DNA of 64,000 nt from Paenibacillus sp. 1011MAR3C5 (GTDB lineage Bacteria > Bacillota > Bacilli > Paenibacillales > Paenibacillaceae): the NCBI RefSeq assembly GCF_003591485.1, contig NZ_QZCF01000008.1, positions 1 through 64,000 on the forward strand. The letters are read 5' to 3'. The notes below the pieces were generated by a model. That model saw only the letters and a program-made list of their open reading frames with translations, was not told where the DNA came from and made no database searches. A program made the position numbers and the translations under genes. Positions 42,837-51,290 of the stretch are shown here, in pieces. The first letter of the stretch is position 1. Every line of letters starts with the position of its first letter.

Positions 42837-43979
42837 CTACTTTAGCGTAATTTGCAATAAGCAAATATCATCGCGCTGCCTGTTGCTGCCGTCCTCGCAT
42901 TGCATCAGGGCCTCTACGATCTCGCCCGGCTCCGCACCGGGACTGTTGCGAATGCCCTCCGCAATGCGGGTGACAAGCGCATCGTCTTCATCCGAGCCCA
43001 TCGCTTCCAGCAGTCCATCCGTGTACAGCGCAATGACCGTACCCGGCTTATAAGAAACCATGCCTTTGCTCACGCGGATATGCTCGAACAATCCGATAGC
43101 CGGACCGCTGGGATTAAGCATCGCCAGAGAATCATCCGTTACGACAAGCCCCGGCGGATGACCTGCATTGACGTATTCAACCGTATGATTGGCGGTATCA
43201 ATCACGACGAATACAGCCGTGAAGTAATAATTCATCAGCTCATCAGAGCGATAGAGCTGCCCCATATACCGATTCAGCTCCAGAATCACTTCCTCCGGGT
43301 CGGTAATACGAAACATCATATCCTTTAGAACGGAGGAGATGAACATGCATACGAGGGATGACGAAATGCCATGGCCCATCATATCCAGCAGAATGACGGC
43401 ATACCGGTCCCGATCGATACGGAACCACGCATAGTAGTCGCCCGCCAATTCGAAGGAAGGCCGATAATCGGCCAAGATGCTGATCTGCTCGTTCTGAATA
43501 GGCGAGCTAAGCACGCTCCGCTGAACTTGCTTAGCCAGCTCCAGCTCATAGCGAATACGCTTGTCCCGCTCCTTATGCCAATCCTTCTCATATTTCAACC
43601 GGAGCGCGGAACGTATACGCGCCATCAACTCCAGCTTATTGATTGGCTTCATGACATAATCGGTTGCGCCGGCATCCAGCGCCTCTGCCAGCTTAAGGGA
43701 ATCACCGACCGCAGTCACGAATATGATTGGCACATCGCGGTAGCGGTCATCCGCTTGAATTCTTCTGCAAGCCTCAAGCCCGTCAATCTCCGGCATCATC
43801 ATATCCAGCAGGATAAGGTCTACCGGCTCCTCGGCGCGGCATTCCGATTCCAGATGCAGCATACCGAATAATTGCCGGGCAGATGAAGCGATTCGCAGAT
43901 CGGAATATCCTTCTTTGGTCAGTATCGTTCTTATAATCATCTGGTTCGTCACATTGTCGTCTACGATTATAATACTCAA
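42837..43979 (-). CDS. rsbY: Receiver-PP2C serine phosphatase, RsbY-like
   Basis: This 380-residue protein has an N-terminal receiver (1-120; DD at 7-8, Asp about 58 in DLILLDMMMPEIDG, Lys in YVMKPI). A linker helix and a SpoIIE/PP2C phosphatase domain follow (about 165-378; GDYYAWFRIDRDRYAVILLDMMGHGISSSL, YVNAGHPPGLVV, LYTDGLLEAMG). The metal-binding Asp residues are present. It should dephosphorylate RsbV when its receiver is phosphorylated by the hybrid kinase. AGGAGG nine bases upstream supports a TTG start at 43979. It completes the RsbK-RsbY-RsbV chain. Confidence 0.92.
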   Translation of the reverse strand: MSIIIVDDNVTNQMIIRTILTKEGYSDLRIASSARQLFGMLHLESECRAEEPVDLILLDMMMPEIDGLEACRRIQADDRYRDVPIIFVTAVGDSLKLAEALDAGATDYVMKPINKLELMARIRSALRLKYEKDWHKERDKRIRYELELAKQVQRSVLSSPIQNEQISILADYRPSFELAGDYYAWFRIDRDRYAVILLDMMGHGISSSLVCMFISSVLKDMMFRITDPEEVILELNRYMGQLYRSDELMNYYFTAVFVVIDTANHTVEYVNAGHPPGLVVTDDSLAMLNPSGPAIGLFEHIRVSKGMVSYKPGTVIALYTDGLLEAMGSDEDDALVTRIAEGIRNSPGAEPGEIVEALMQCEDGSNRQRDDICLLQITLK

Positions 43980-44053
43980 GTGGATTGTCCTCCTATTACA
44001 AGTTGCTAGAGGTATATAGCAATAGCCTACCCTTGCGGGCAGGCTATTTCAAC

Positions 44054-44482
44054 CTATTTGTAAGGAGGCTGATTGTGCATCGGATAAGCGTAAGGGTAGA
44101 AGTAGACTTCACGGTCGAAGTCATCGTCGTAATACTCCCTTCCGCCCCAGGCGATGACGACGATCGCATCCCGGTCCATCGCGGCCTCAAGCCTCTCGGC
44201 TTCCTCCTTCGCGACGCCCAGCGACCTCATCTTGGCTCTCAGCTCATCACCCGTTGATCGGAAAATATTCGCAATCGATGTCCCAAGACCCTGCTCCGCT
44301 ACTCCGATTTCTTCGGCATCTGTCCGCTCTGCCAGACGCTTCGTTCTTGTCTTGTCATGTGTCAGAACAAAGATACGATCCTCCGCATAGCCTTCATGGC
44401 GGAATTGTCTCACTTGCTCCTGCACTTCATCGCGTGTCATGACCGTCCGTACTTTGGTTTGCTCTGTATTTGCCGTTTTCAT
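44054..44482 (-). CDS. YflT-like (general stress protein 17M domain) protein
   Basis: This 142-residue soluble protein starts TEQTKVRTVMTRDEVQEQVRQFRHEGYAEDRIFVLTHDK, the N-terminal pattern of the heat-induced general stress protein 17M/YflT domain. A helical middle (AEEIGVAEQGLGTSIANIF) and an acidic/aromatic tail (EYYDDDFDREVYFYPYAYP) follow. Members are sigma-B dependent in Bacillus; the biochemical role is unknown. GGAGG precedes the ATG. It lies downstream of the DUF1328 gene and its sigma-B-like promoter. Confidence 0.85.
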   Translation of the reverse strand: MKTANTEQTKVRTVMTRDEVQEQVRQFRHEGYAEDRIFVLTHDKTRTKRLAERTDAEEIGVAEQGLGTSIANIFRSTGDELRAKMRSLGVAKEEAERLEAAMDRDAIVVIAWGGREYYDDDFDREVYFYPYAYPMHNQPPYK

Positions 44483-44544
44483 GATAAATCCCTCCTGAAT
44501 GATATGGTTGATGGTACTGCGTTAGCGTACTGCCTTGGATATCA

Positions 44545-44706
44545 TTAGGCTTTTCTTCTGCCCAGAATCAGGGAAGCCAAGAACAAGACTACAAAGATAA
44601 CGAATAGAACCTTGGCTATTCCCGCCATAGCGGAAGCTATGCCCATGAATCCGAAGATTCCAGCTACCAGAGCGAAAATGAAAAACATTAATGCCCATCC
44701 CAGCAT
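44545..44706 (-). CDS. DUF1328 (YtjA-like) small membrane protein
   Basis: This short ORF (53 codons) has two hydrophobic helices: LGWALMFFIFALVAGIFGFMG and GIAKVLFVIFVVLFLASLILG. It ends with RRKA. The sequence fits DUF1328/YtjA small membrane proteins, found in many stress loci. AAGGCGGTGA lies before the ATG at 44706. It is probably co-transcribed with the YflT-like gene from a sigma-B-like promoter 55 bases upstream. Confidence 0.88.
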   Translation of the reverse strand: MLGWALMFFIFALVAGIFGFMGIASAMAGIAKVLFVIFVVLFLASLILGRRKA

Positions 44707-44761
44707 AGGAATCACCGCCTTTCTGATTGCTGGCGATTGTGCTCGCCGGCTTGCTTGTTCT

Positions 44762-44786
44762 TAACCCGATCAGTCCAGCTTGAAAC
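44762..44786 (-). promoter_or_regulatory. Sigma-B-like promoter of DUF1328-yflT
   Basis: On the minus strand GTTTCA (44781-44786), 13 bases, GGGTTA (44762-44767). Confidence 0.7.
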
Positions 44787-44822
44787 AAGCGGCATGCGCA
44801 TCATTTTGGGCAACCCCTATCC

Positions 44823-44848
44823 GATTCAACCGCCCGATCTCTGGGTAA
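44823..44848 (+). promoter_or_regulatory. Sigma-B-like promoter of the 55-residue membrane protein
   Basis: GATTCA (44823-44828), 14 bases, GGGTAA (44843-44848). One base from the -35 box of the sigB operon and the same spacer length. Confidence 0.55.
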
Positions 44849-44883
44849 GGAGAGCTATACCTTTTATAAAGGAGTGTAGTGTT

Positions 44884-45051
44884 ATGAATACGAATATTCC
44901 GCAGCGCAACGTGGAAATCGAAGAACGGCATGTTCAGAAGAAGTCGGATTCAAGCCAGGTTCTGTCTACCCTTATCAGATATACCGCATACATCGTAATC
45001 GTCTTTGGCGTCCTGTACTTCCTCGTCCGGTATGTATTCCCCATGTTCTAA
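44884..45051 (+). CDS. Small membrane protein (55 residues)
   Basis: The N-terminal half is polar (NVEIEERHVQKKSDSSQ); the C-terminal half is one membrane helix (TAYIVIVFGVLYFLVRYVF). AAGGAG lies nine bases before ATG 44884; the frame is open upstream but lacks a better start. A sigma-B-like promoter precedes it and a strong terminator follows, so it is a monocistronic probable stress gene. No named family recognised. Confidence 0.75.
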   Translation: MNTNIPQRNVEIEERHVQKKSDSSQVLSTLIRYTAYIVIVFGVLYFLVRYVFPMF

Positions 45052-45065
45052 GAGGATTCGGCAGG

Positions 45066-45103
45066 AACCGCTTGAAGAGTTCAAACTCCTCAAGCGGTTT
45101 TTT
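45066..45103 (+). terminator. Terminator
   Basis: AACCGCTTGA (45066-45075) pairs with TCAAGCGGTT (45090-45099), then T run. Confidence 0.9.
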
Positions 45104-45135
45104 GTGTTCTTTCCCCGTTGCCGACAGCCAGGCAT

Positions 45136-45165
45136 GAAGAAAACCTCCCGTTCTCAGGGAGGTCT
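45136..45165 (-). terminator. Terminator of the small lipoprotein gene
   Basis: CCTCCC (45044 offset 100: 45144-45149) pairs with GGGAGG (45157-45162); minus-strand transcript ends TTTTCTTC. A 12-base tandem repeat (GGTCTCTATGGC, 45161-45184) overlaps its upstream arm. Confidence 0.7.
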
Positions 45166-45198
45166 CTATGGCGGTCTCTATGGCGGTCTCATCTATGG

Positions 45199-45414
45199 TT
45201 ATTCCGTCACCGTATCGTCGGCGTCGCCTGGCACGATTGGCTCTGTTGCAAGCGGATCATCCGTTACAATCGGTGCGTTATTATTCAGGTTGTTGTTGTT
45301 GGATGTTCCGTTCGTGTCGCTGTTGCAGGCTGCGGCTGTGAATATCATAATGGCGCACATCGTAGCCGTCAGCAACACCTTTGTCATTCTTTGCTTATTT
45401 GCGAGTTTGTTCAT
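45199..45414 (-). CDS. Small lipoprotein
   Basis: This 71-residue product has a basic start (NKLANKQRMTK), a hydrophobic stretch and a lipobox-like IFTAAACN, predicting lipidation at Cys 30. The short mature part is Asn-rich (NGTSNNNNLNNNAP) then acidic. AGGAGG precedes the ATG by nine bases. A low-complexity tail of this type is common in small surface lipoproteins of unknown role. Its position at the edge of the stress cluster gives no further hint. Confidence 0.72.
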   Translation of the reverse strand: MNKLANKQRMTKVLLTATMCAIMIFTAAACNSDTNGTSNNNNLNNNAPIVTDDPLATEPIVPGDADDTVTE

Positions 45415-45538
45415 TGCTATCTTCCTCCTGATTGATCGTTTTTGGGTATGGAGCTCTGCGTCTCCTATCCCTACTTAACCCAACCTTCTCAGGATGAATC
45501 AGCTCTTCTCATGAGAAAAAACTCAGAAACCAGCAAGT

Positions 45539-46570
45539 CTACCGCGCATCCAACAGAAACTCATCGATGCCGGAGGCAATCATCCCGGCCCCCCGCTCCA
45601 CATTGGCCAGTACATGCGCATAAACGCCTGGCTGCAGATAGGCCGAAGACAGCATAACAACACCCGGATCGCTTCCCATGACAAAATATTTGAACGGCTT
45701 GCCGTCCATGATCGTCATCCACACGCCATAGCCATAGGAAGTATGCTCATTCGAAGCCGCATGCGGATGCAGCATCCGTGCCGTTGACTCCTCAGACAGC
45801 AGCCGGAAGTTCAGCAGCGCATCCCAAAACCGGTCCAAATCGCGAACGGTTGTATAAGCGCCGCCATCCGGCCCTCCTGTGATCGGGATGGAGAACTGGT
45901 TTGTACGCCAATCGGTATCCGTTCCGATATAGCCGAGCGCTGTCCGTTCCGGCAGCCGGTCCATCGCGAAGTAGCCGGAATCGTCCATCCTGCAGCTGCG
46001 GAAGATATGCTCCTCGACATAGGAGGTGAAGCTCTGTCCGCTCACTTTCTCCACAATCAGACCAAGCAGAATGAAGCCTGAGTTGCAATAAGAGAAGCGC
46101 TCTCCCGGAGCGAACTTCATCTCCTGCTTATCGAACAGCGGCAGAAAGTCCGACGGAGACTTTACGCGGTACGTTGGAATGGCGCTCCATAACTCCTCAT
46201 AATGACTCATGGTCTCCTCATCAAAGTAATCCGGCACCCCCGATGTATGGGTGAGCAAGTGATGGACGCTCACACGGGAATCAAATGCTGGAAAAGGATG
46301 CTCCACAACCTCCTTCAGCAAGGTATCGTACCCCAGCTTTCCCTGCTCGACAAGCTGAGCAATCGCCACAGCGGTGAAGATTTTGCACCCGGATGCGATA
46401 CCAAAGCGCGTATTGGCGCTATTGTGGATACCTTCACTGCGATTGGCATAACCGCAACTCTTCTCGAACTGTTCGCCGTTCGCGGTCACTCGTATCGACC
46501 CGGAGAACGACATAGCAGCCTTATCATTAAAGTCCTGTACTAGTGCTTCAATTCGATTGGCTAATGACAT
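45539..46570 (-). CDS. Beta-lactamase-fold serine hydrolase
   Basis: This 343-residue class-C beta-lactamase/penicillin-binding-protein-like hydrolase has the nucleophile motif SxxK as SGCK (GIASGCKIFTAVA). The Tyr motif is FSYCNSGF (YxN). HHLLTHTSGVPDYF is typical. No signal peptide, so a cytoplasmic esterase or peptidase is more likely than antibiotic resistance. GGAGGGAAA precedes the ATG. It lies head-to-tail with the MBL hydrolase gene. Confidence 0.88.
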   Translation of the reverse strand: MSLANRIEALVQDFNDKAAMSFSGSIRVTANGEQFEKSCGYANRSEGIHNSANTRFGIASGCKIFTAVAIAQLVEQGKLGYDTLLKEVVEHPFPAFDSRVSVHHLLTHTSGVPDYFDEETMSHYEELWSAIPTYRVKSPSDFLPLFDKQEMKFAPGERFSYCNSGFILLGLIVEKVSGQSFTSYVEEHIFRSCRMDDSGYFAMDRLPERTALGYIGTDTDWRTNQFSIPITGGPDGGAYTTVRDLDRFWDALLNFRLLSEESTARMLHPHAASNEHTSYGYGVWMTIMDGKPFKYFVMGSDPGVVMLSSAYLQPGVYAHVLANVERGAGMIASGIDEFLLDAR

Positions 46571-46620
46571 GTGTTTCCCTCCTTATTCAAAAGCTTTCTA
46601 TCAAAACGTTTGCAGTTGTC

Positions 46621-47373
46621 TCATTCCGAATACGTCAAGCCATACTCCTGCAACAAAGCGATCAAGGCAGCTCTGGCATCACCCTGGAACAATCCGCCGT
46701 GATAGCAGATCAGCTGGCGAATCGGGTACGTCAGCATGCGTTCGACGGAGCTTAAGGCCGCTTCCATATCCATCGTATATTGCGGATTGGCAATGCCAAG
46801 CCTGCCGTCCGCTTCAATCACCACTGCATCTCCTGCGATCATCGTGCCGCTCTCCCTGACAAATAACGATGTATGCCCCGGCATATGCCCTGGCGTATGG
46901 ACAACCTCCGTCCCCCTGCACCACGGCAACAATGTCCCATCTGCTACCGTGCGGTGCACCAGAGCTGGCTCGATTTGATTCAGGAAGGCGATGAAACCTT
47001 CCGCCTGAGGCCTTGCCTCCTCCGCCATGCCCTCCAGAGAAGCTTCAGCCTGGATTAGCCTGAGCGACTTGCGCTTGCCCGCCACATAGAGCGCCTCCAG
47101 CTCATAGGTGACCGTCTCCGCCTGCGAGTATGCGCGCTGTAATTCGGCAAGCGCTCCGATATGGTCCATATCGTGATGAGTCACAAACACATGCGTCAAA
47201 TGCTGGAGCGACAGGCCCTGCAAGCCAGCTGCTTCCTCCAGCAGCGGCACAAAGCCTGGATAACCGCAGTCGACTAGCACCATATGGCGGTCATCCCGCA
47301 GAATGACGGGCGTAATGGTCTGCCGTGGTCCGCCATGTTCAACAGTAATCGGCAAGCTGTACACCTGATTCAT
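46621..47373 (-). CDS. Metallo-beta-lactamase-fold hydrolase
   Basis: The MBL motif appears as THHDMDHIGAL, with later ligands in HTPGHMPGHTSLFV, IAGDAVV and ICYHGG. About 250 residues, cytoplasmic. The first His of the usual HxHxDH is in place (H-H-D-M-D-H spacing). Similar to glyoxalase-II-like and quorum-quenching hydrolases; the substrate is unknown. ATG 47373 has AGGA ten bases upstream. Nine bases separate its region from the amidase gene upstream, suggesting an operon of amidase, MBL and serine hydrolase. Confidence 0.88.
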   Translation of the reverse strand: MNQVYSLPITVEHGGPRQTITPVILRDDRHMVLVDCGYPGFVPLLEEAAGLQGLSLQHLTHVFVTHHDMDHIGALAELQRAYSQAETVTYELEALYVAGKRKSLRLIQAEASLEGMAEEARPQAEGFIAFLNQIEPALVHRTVADGTLLPWCRGTEVVHTPGHMPGHTSLFVRESGTMIAGDAVVIEADGRLGIANPQYTMDMEAALSSVERMLTYPIRQLICYHGGLFQGDARAALIALLQEYGLTYSE

Positions 47374-47390
47374 TCCGTTCACATCCTATT

Positions 47391-48863
47391 CTATAGCTTC
47401 GGGGGAATACGATGGCGTGTCGCCTGTTCGAAACCGTAAGCCAGCTTGATTAATGTCGGTTCGCTAAAGGCCGGACCGGAGAATATTACGCCGAACGGCC
47501 CTTTCGTGGAATCGCCATCCTCATCGATGATTCCATTCGCCGAATACCCCGCCGGAACGCAGATTAGCGGATAACCCATTCTAGCCGCCATATATTTGCC
47601 GTCCGCATCGCCCGGCAGAAGAAGCGCGTCCAGCCGCTCCTGCTTCATCAGATACTCAATACCTTCACGGCGTGCCCTCTTTTTGTACGAGGTCTGCTCC
47701 CTCTCCACCTGTTCCTCCGTCAGCTCGGTGGCCTCCGATTGCTCCAGCGTGTCCTGACCATAAGCCAGCGTCAGCTCGGCATGGTCCCGATGGTAAGCTA
47801 TTAATTCCGTTAAGGAATGTACCGGAGATGATTCATCCAAGCGCGCCAAATAAGCGTTGATGCCTTGCTTGAACTCGTAACCTACGACGCCTTGGTTCCA
47901 ATTGCTGTATTCCACCGGCAAAGGAATATCGTCGACGATCGTCGCCCCTTCGCGCCTCAGCGCCGCAATGGCATCTTCCATAATCGCGAGACGCTCTTCG
48001 TCCAGATGCTTGTAGTAGGGACGCGGGATCCCGATCCTCGCTTGCGCCACATACGCTGCGTCGAGGAATGCCGTGTAATCCAGGCAAGCCGCTTCTCTCC
48101 CGGCCTCCGTCAGCGAATCCTGCTCATCCCATCCTACGATAGCTCCCAGCAGGATAGCCGCATCCTCGACTGTTCGGGCAAGCGGACCCGGCGTATCCTG
48201 ATAGAAGGAGATCGGTATAATACCCGATCTGCTAGCAAGCCCCACTGTGGGCTTGATGCCTACCAGCGCATGCTGAGCGGCCGGCCCTACAATGGAGCCT
48301 GCCGTCTCTGTTCCGATTGCAGCTGCCGCGAGGCTTGCGGCGACGGCCGCCGCCGAGCCGGAGCTGGAGCCGCTGACGAACACCTCGCCCGGACCGTAGG
48401 GGTTGAGAACCTGCCCGCCCCGCGAGCTGTATCCCGCCGGCATGCGGCTGGACATGAAGTTCGACCATTCCGTCATATTGGTTTTCCCCAGCAGCACAGC
48501 ACCCGCCTTCCGCAGCCTGGCTGCGATGAAGGCGTCCTCCGCCACCTTGTTATTCGCTAATACAGCGGAGCCGGCGCTTGTATGCATGCGGTCTCCCGTG
48601 TCGATATTATCCTTCACCAGAATCGGAATACCGTGCAGCTCGCCCCTGCTCCCTCTCTCCTTCCGCTCCGCATCAAGAGACCGGGCAATGTCTATTGCAT
48701 CCGGGTTCAGCTCCAAAACAGCATGAATAAGGGGATTGATTTCCCGTATCCGATCTATGTAAGCCAGAGTCAGCTCCTCCGAGCTGATTCGACCCGACTC
48801 CATCGCCGATTGCAGGCTCCTGATATCCGCTTCTATCATCCATTCTTTCAATGGCGCGATCAT
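47391..48863 (-). CDS. Amidase-signature family amidase
   Basis: This 490-residue amidase has the catalytic Lys in ILVKDNIDT and the Ser-rich loop VSGSSSGSAAAVAASLAAAAIGTET. GSIVGPAAQHALVGIKPTVG holds the cis-Ser and Ser nucleophile region. The usual Gly-Gly-Ser-Ser-Gly-Gly is here GSSSGS, a slight variation seen in GatA-unrelated members. It hydrolyses an unknown amide. AGGAG eight bases upstream fixes ATG 48863, giving a shorter protein than the open frame would allow. Confidence 0.92.
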   Translation of the reverse strand: MIAPLKEWMIEADIRSLQSAMESGRISSEELTLAYIDRIREINPLIHAVLELNPDAIDIARSLDAERKERGSRGELHGIPILVKDNIDTGDRMHTSAGSAVLANNKVAEDAFIAARLRKAGAVLLGKTNMTEWSNFMSSRMPAGYSSRGGQVLNPYGPGEVFVSGSSSGSAAAVAASLAAAAIGTETAGSIVGPAAQHALVGIKPTVGLASRSGIIPISFYQDTPGPLARTVEDAAILLGAIVGWDEQDSLTEAGREAACLDYTAFLDAAYVAQARIGIPRPYYKHLDEERLAIMEDAIAALRREGATIVDDIPLPVEYSNWNQGVVGYEFKQGINAYLARLDESSPVHSLTELIAYHRDHAELTLAYGQDTLEQSEATELTEEQVEREQTSYKKRARREGIEYLMKQERLDALLLPGDADGKYMAARMGYPLICVPAGYSANGIIDEDGDSTKGPFGVIFSGPAFSEPTLIKLAYGFEQATRHRIPPKL

Positions 48864-48977
48864 CCATCTCACTCCTGTCACTTCCGAAATCCATAGATTA
48901 AACCTACCATATCCCCCCATGCGACAGGTACGGAAAGATCAGTTATATTCAATTGGTAACGTGACTCAGCCGCTTGG

Positions 48978-49592
48978 TTAGGGCTGTATCCGATCGATAT
49001 ATCGAGGCTGTCCCGCAAACCGCTTATCTGCGACAAGCTCTCCTTCCCCATTGAAGGCACGGATCGTCCAGTTCTCTTCCGTATAATCCTCCAGCACTAA
49101 TAATGCATATCGGCCCGCGACTTCCTTCCACTTATAATGCTCCGAATTGGCCTTCACATCATCAAGCGTCATCGTATAGGGCTCGTTATAGGCCAAGTCC
49201 TTCAGATGATTGCCCGCCGAAAGATAGCGAATCTGCGAATCGCCTGACAGCTGAATACCGACCAAGAACCATATTTCATCACCCCCGCTGCCGTATCCAG
49301 CCACTTCGAATGGCTGCCCGTCTTGAGCGGCGATGCGGCTTGCTTCGCCGCCATGGCGGTACAACAACCCCCATAGCGTATGTAGCCTGCCCACGCCGAA
49401 AGTACCGTGGAATGAATCCTCATAAAGCACGGCCTTGCCGTACGGCATGTCCTCGGACAGAATAACCCGGTAATCCTGATGAAAACCCGCCGATATCGCC
49501 GCCGACATCGTGAAGCGGTAACCTGCGAACCATCCGTAGGCCACAACCAGGACCGCTATGATTCCGATACTCCAATACCATTTCTTCTTCAT
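48978..49592 (-). CDS. Membrane-anchored protein of unknown function
   Basis: A 204-residue protein with one N-terminal helix (about 6-24, WSIGIIAVLVVAYGWFAG) and a soluble domain. Segments include AVLYEDSFHGTFGVGRLHTLWGLLYRHGG, EVAGYGSGGDEIWFLVGIQ and WTIRAFNGEGELVADKRF. The pattern resembles exported Bacillus/Paenibacillus proteins of unknown role. It overlaps the stop codon of the LysR gene by four bases, so the two are co-translated. Confidence 0.7.
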   Translation of the reverse strand: MKKKWYWSIGIIAVLVVAYGWFAGYRFTMSAAISAGFHQDYRVILSEDMPYGKAVLYEDSFHGTFGVGRLHTLWGLLYRHGGEASRIAAQDGQPFEVAGYGSGGDEIWFLVGIQLSGDSQIRYLSAGNHLKDLAYNEPYTMTLDDVKANSEHYKWKEVAGRYALLVLEDYTEENWTIRAFNGEGELVADKRFAGQPRYIDRIQP

Positions 49593-50485
49593 AGCCTCAC
49601 TCCCCCTTCTACTCTCTCTTTATCCTGCTGCGCTAGCACCGTGTCTATAAAAGTTCGATGGGCACGGGATATCCATTTGTTCTTGTGATAGCAGACTTGT
49701 CCGTAGAATGTCAGTTCGTCATCAGTCCGAAGTACCGCCATATCCTTGCTCCGCAGCAGCCCCTCCACGCTCATATGCGGCATAAGACTAATACCCAAGC
49801 CGCTGACGATGCACTGCTTCATCGCTTCCATGCTTGTGAATTCCATATGGCTGCTAAGGGCCCAAGCCTTGCCCTCCATATACGACTCGAAGGCTCGGCG
49901 GAGCGAGCAGTTTTTTTCGCTGAAGATGATGCACTCGTCCATAAGCTCCACGATTGAACGTGTAGCCAGATGGATTCCGCCGACGAAGACAAGAGGCGTT
50001 TCCAGGAATGGGATCGCTATAAGCTGAGGGTCTTCCACGATCGGCTCCAGTGTAATAGCAACATCCAACTCCCCGGTGTGAAGCATCTCCCGCAGCGGCA
50101 TGCAGTTGTCATTAATGAGAGACAGAGTAACATCCGGATAATGTCTCTTGAACTGTGACAGGACAGGACCTAGCTTATAGACCGTCATCGTTTCGGACGC
50201 GCCGACGCGCAGCTCGCCCCGAACCGTATGGTTGTCCTCAGAGATATGCTTGATTTTTGCATAAGCCGTAAGCAGCTCCATGACATAAGGATACAGCTCC
50301 TTCCCCGCTACCGTTAGCGCAATCCGCTTCCCTAATCGGTCAAATAAGGGATAGCCGATCTCCCCTTCCAGTTGCTGAATATGGGAGGTGATGGTGGCCT
50401 GGGAATACTGCAACGCTTGGGCCGCTTTCGTAAAGCTTCCGAGATCTGCTGCCGATTTGAACGTCTGAAACTGCCGAATGTCCAT
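49589..50485 (-). CDS. LysR-family transcriptional regulator
   Basis: This 298-residue protein has an N-terminal winged HTH (FQTFKSAADLGSFTKAAQALQYSQATITSHIQQLEGEIG) and an effector domain (about 90-295). The inducer is unknown. It is divergent from the DJ-1/PfpI gene across a 120-base AT-rich region, so that gene is the likely target. The membrane-protein gene overlaps its 3' end. Confidence 0.92.
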   Translation of the reverse strand: MDIRQFQTFKSAADLGSFTKAAQALQYSQATITSHIQQLEGEIGYPLFDRLGKRIALTVAGKELYPYVMELLTAYAKIKHISEDNHTVRGELRVGASETMTVYKLGPVLSQFKRHYPDVTLSLINDNCMPLREMLHTGELDVAITLEPIVEDPQLIAIPFLETPLVFVGGIHLATRSIVELMDECIIFSEKNCSLRRAFESYMEGKAWALSSHMEFTSMEAMKQCIVSGLGISLMPHMSVEGLLRSKDMAVLRTDDELTFYGQVCYHKNKWISRAHRTFIDTVLAQQDKERVEGGVRL

Positions 50486-50605
50486 CCTTATAGCCCCTTA
50501 TTATCAGAAATACTGAACATATACTTATAATATTTCAATTTTACTAATACCCGTTTCTATTCTATCATGAATTCAACCAATCCAAACCAGATAGGAGCGA
50601 GAAGC

Positions 50606-51193
50606 ATGAGCCGAATTTGCCTGCTGCTGCCGAACGGCTTTGAAGCTGTAGAAGCTAGCGTGTTCACCGATGTATTAGGATGGAATCGGGAAGAAGGGGA
50701 CGGATCGACCGAAGTTGTGACAGTCGGAACTCGTAAGAGGCTGGCCTGTACGTGGAACTTTACCGTGCTTCCGGAAAAACTGCTGGTTGACGTGAACGTC
50801 GATGAATGCGATGCGCTGGCCTTGCCTGGGGGATTCGAAACGGCTGGATTTTACGAAGATGCTTTCCGTGAGGATGTGCTGGCCTTTATTAGAGAATTTG
50901 ATCGCCAAGGCAAGTGGATCTCGTCTATCTGCGTAGCTGCGCTTATGATCGGCAAAAGCGGGGTGCTGGAGGGCAGGCGAGCCACGACGTATAACCTGAA
51001 CAATCGCAAACGCCAGCTCATGCTGAAGGAGATGGGAGCACTGGTTGTTCCAGATGAGCGCATTGTCGTTGACCGCAATATCATTACGTCCTTCAACCCC
51101 TCTACCGCTTTCGACGTCGCATTTATGCTGCTGGAGAAGCTGACAAATGCCGACAACGCCAATGAGGTCAGAGGTTTAATGGGGTTTGCTTAA
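50606..51193 (+). CDS. DJ-1/PfpI-family protein
   Basis: This 195-residue class-I glutamine-amidotransferase-like protein starts RICLLLPNGFEAVEASVFTDVLGW (acidic Glu at the active site). LALPGGFETAGFYED precedes the nucleophile elbow SSICVAALMIGKSG with the reactive Cys. Members include protease-like chaperones, glyoxalases and repair enzymes. AGGAGCG before ATG 50606 supports this start; an ATG at 50567 lacks one. It is divergent from a LysR gene that probably controls it. Confidence 0.9.
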   Translation: MSRICLLLPNGFEAVEASVFTDVLGWNREEGDGSTEVVTVGTRKRLACTWNFTVLPEKLLVDVNVDECDALALPGGFETAGFYEDAFREDVLAFIREFDRQGKWISSICVAALMIGKSGVLEGRRATTYNLNNRKRQLMLKEMGALVVPDERIVVDRNIITSFNPSTAFDVAFMLLEKLTNADNANEVRGLMGFA

Positions 51194-51290
51194 GAAGAAC
51201 AATCCATATCTGATACATTTCCTATGCAACATCTTCGCCTCTTCCAACGTACTATCCATAAGACTAGCAACCGAAGGGAGCGGATAGGAG

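Noticed and set aside
44021..44050. Stem AATAGCCT/AGGCTATT between the YflT-like and receiver-phosphatase genes
   Set aside because: A real hairpin, but with no T run in either direction. I cannot say whether it terminates, so it is not listed as a terminator.
45161..45190. 12-base tandem repeat GGTCTCTATGGC
   Set aside because: Only two and a half copies next to a terminator. No sign of a functional array or CRISPR.
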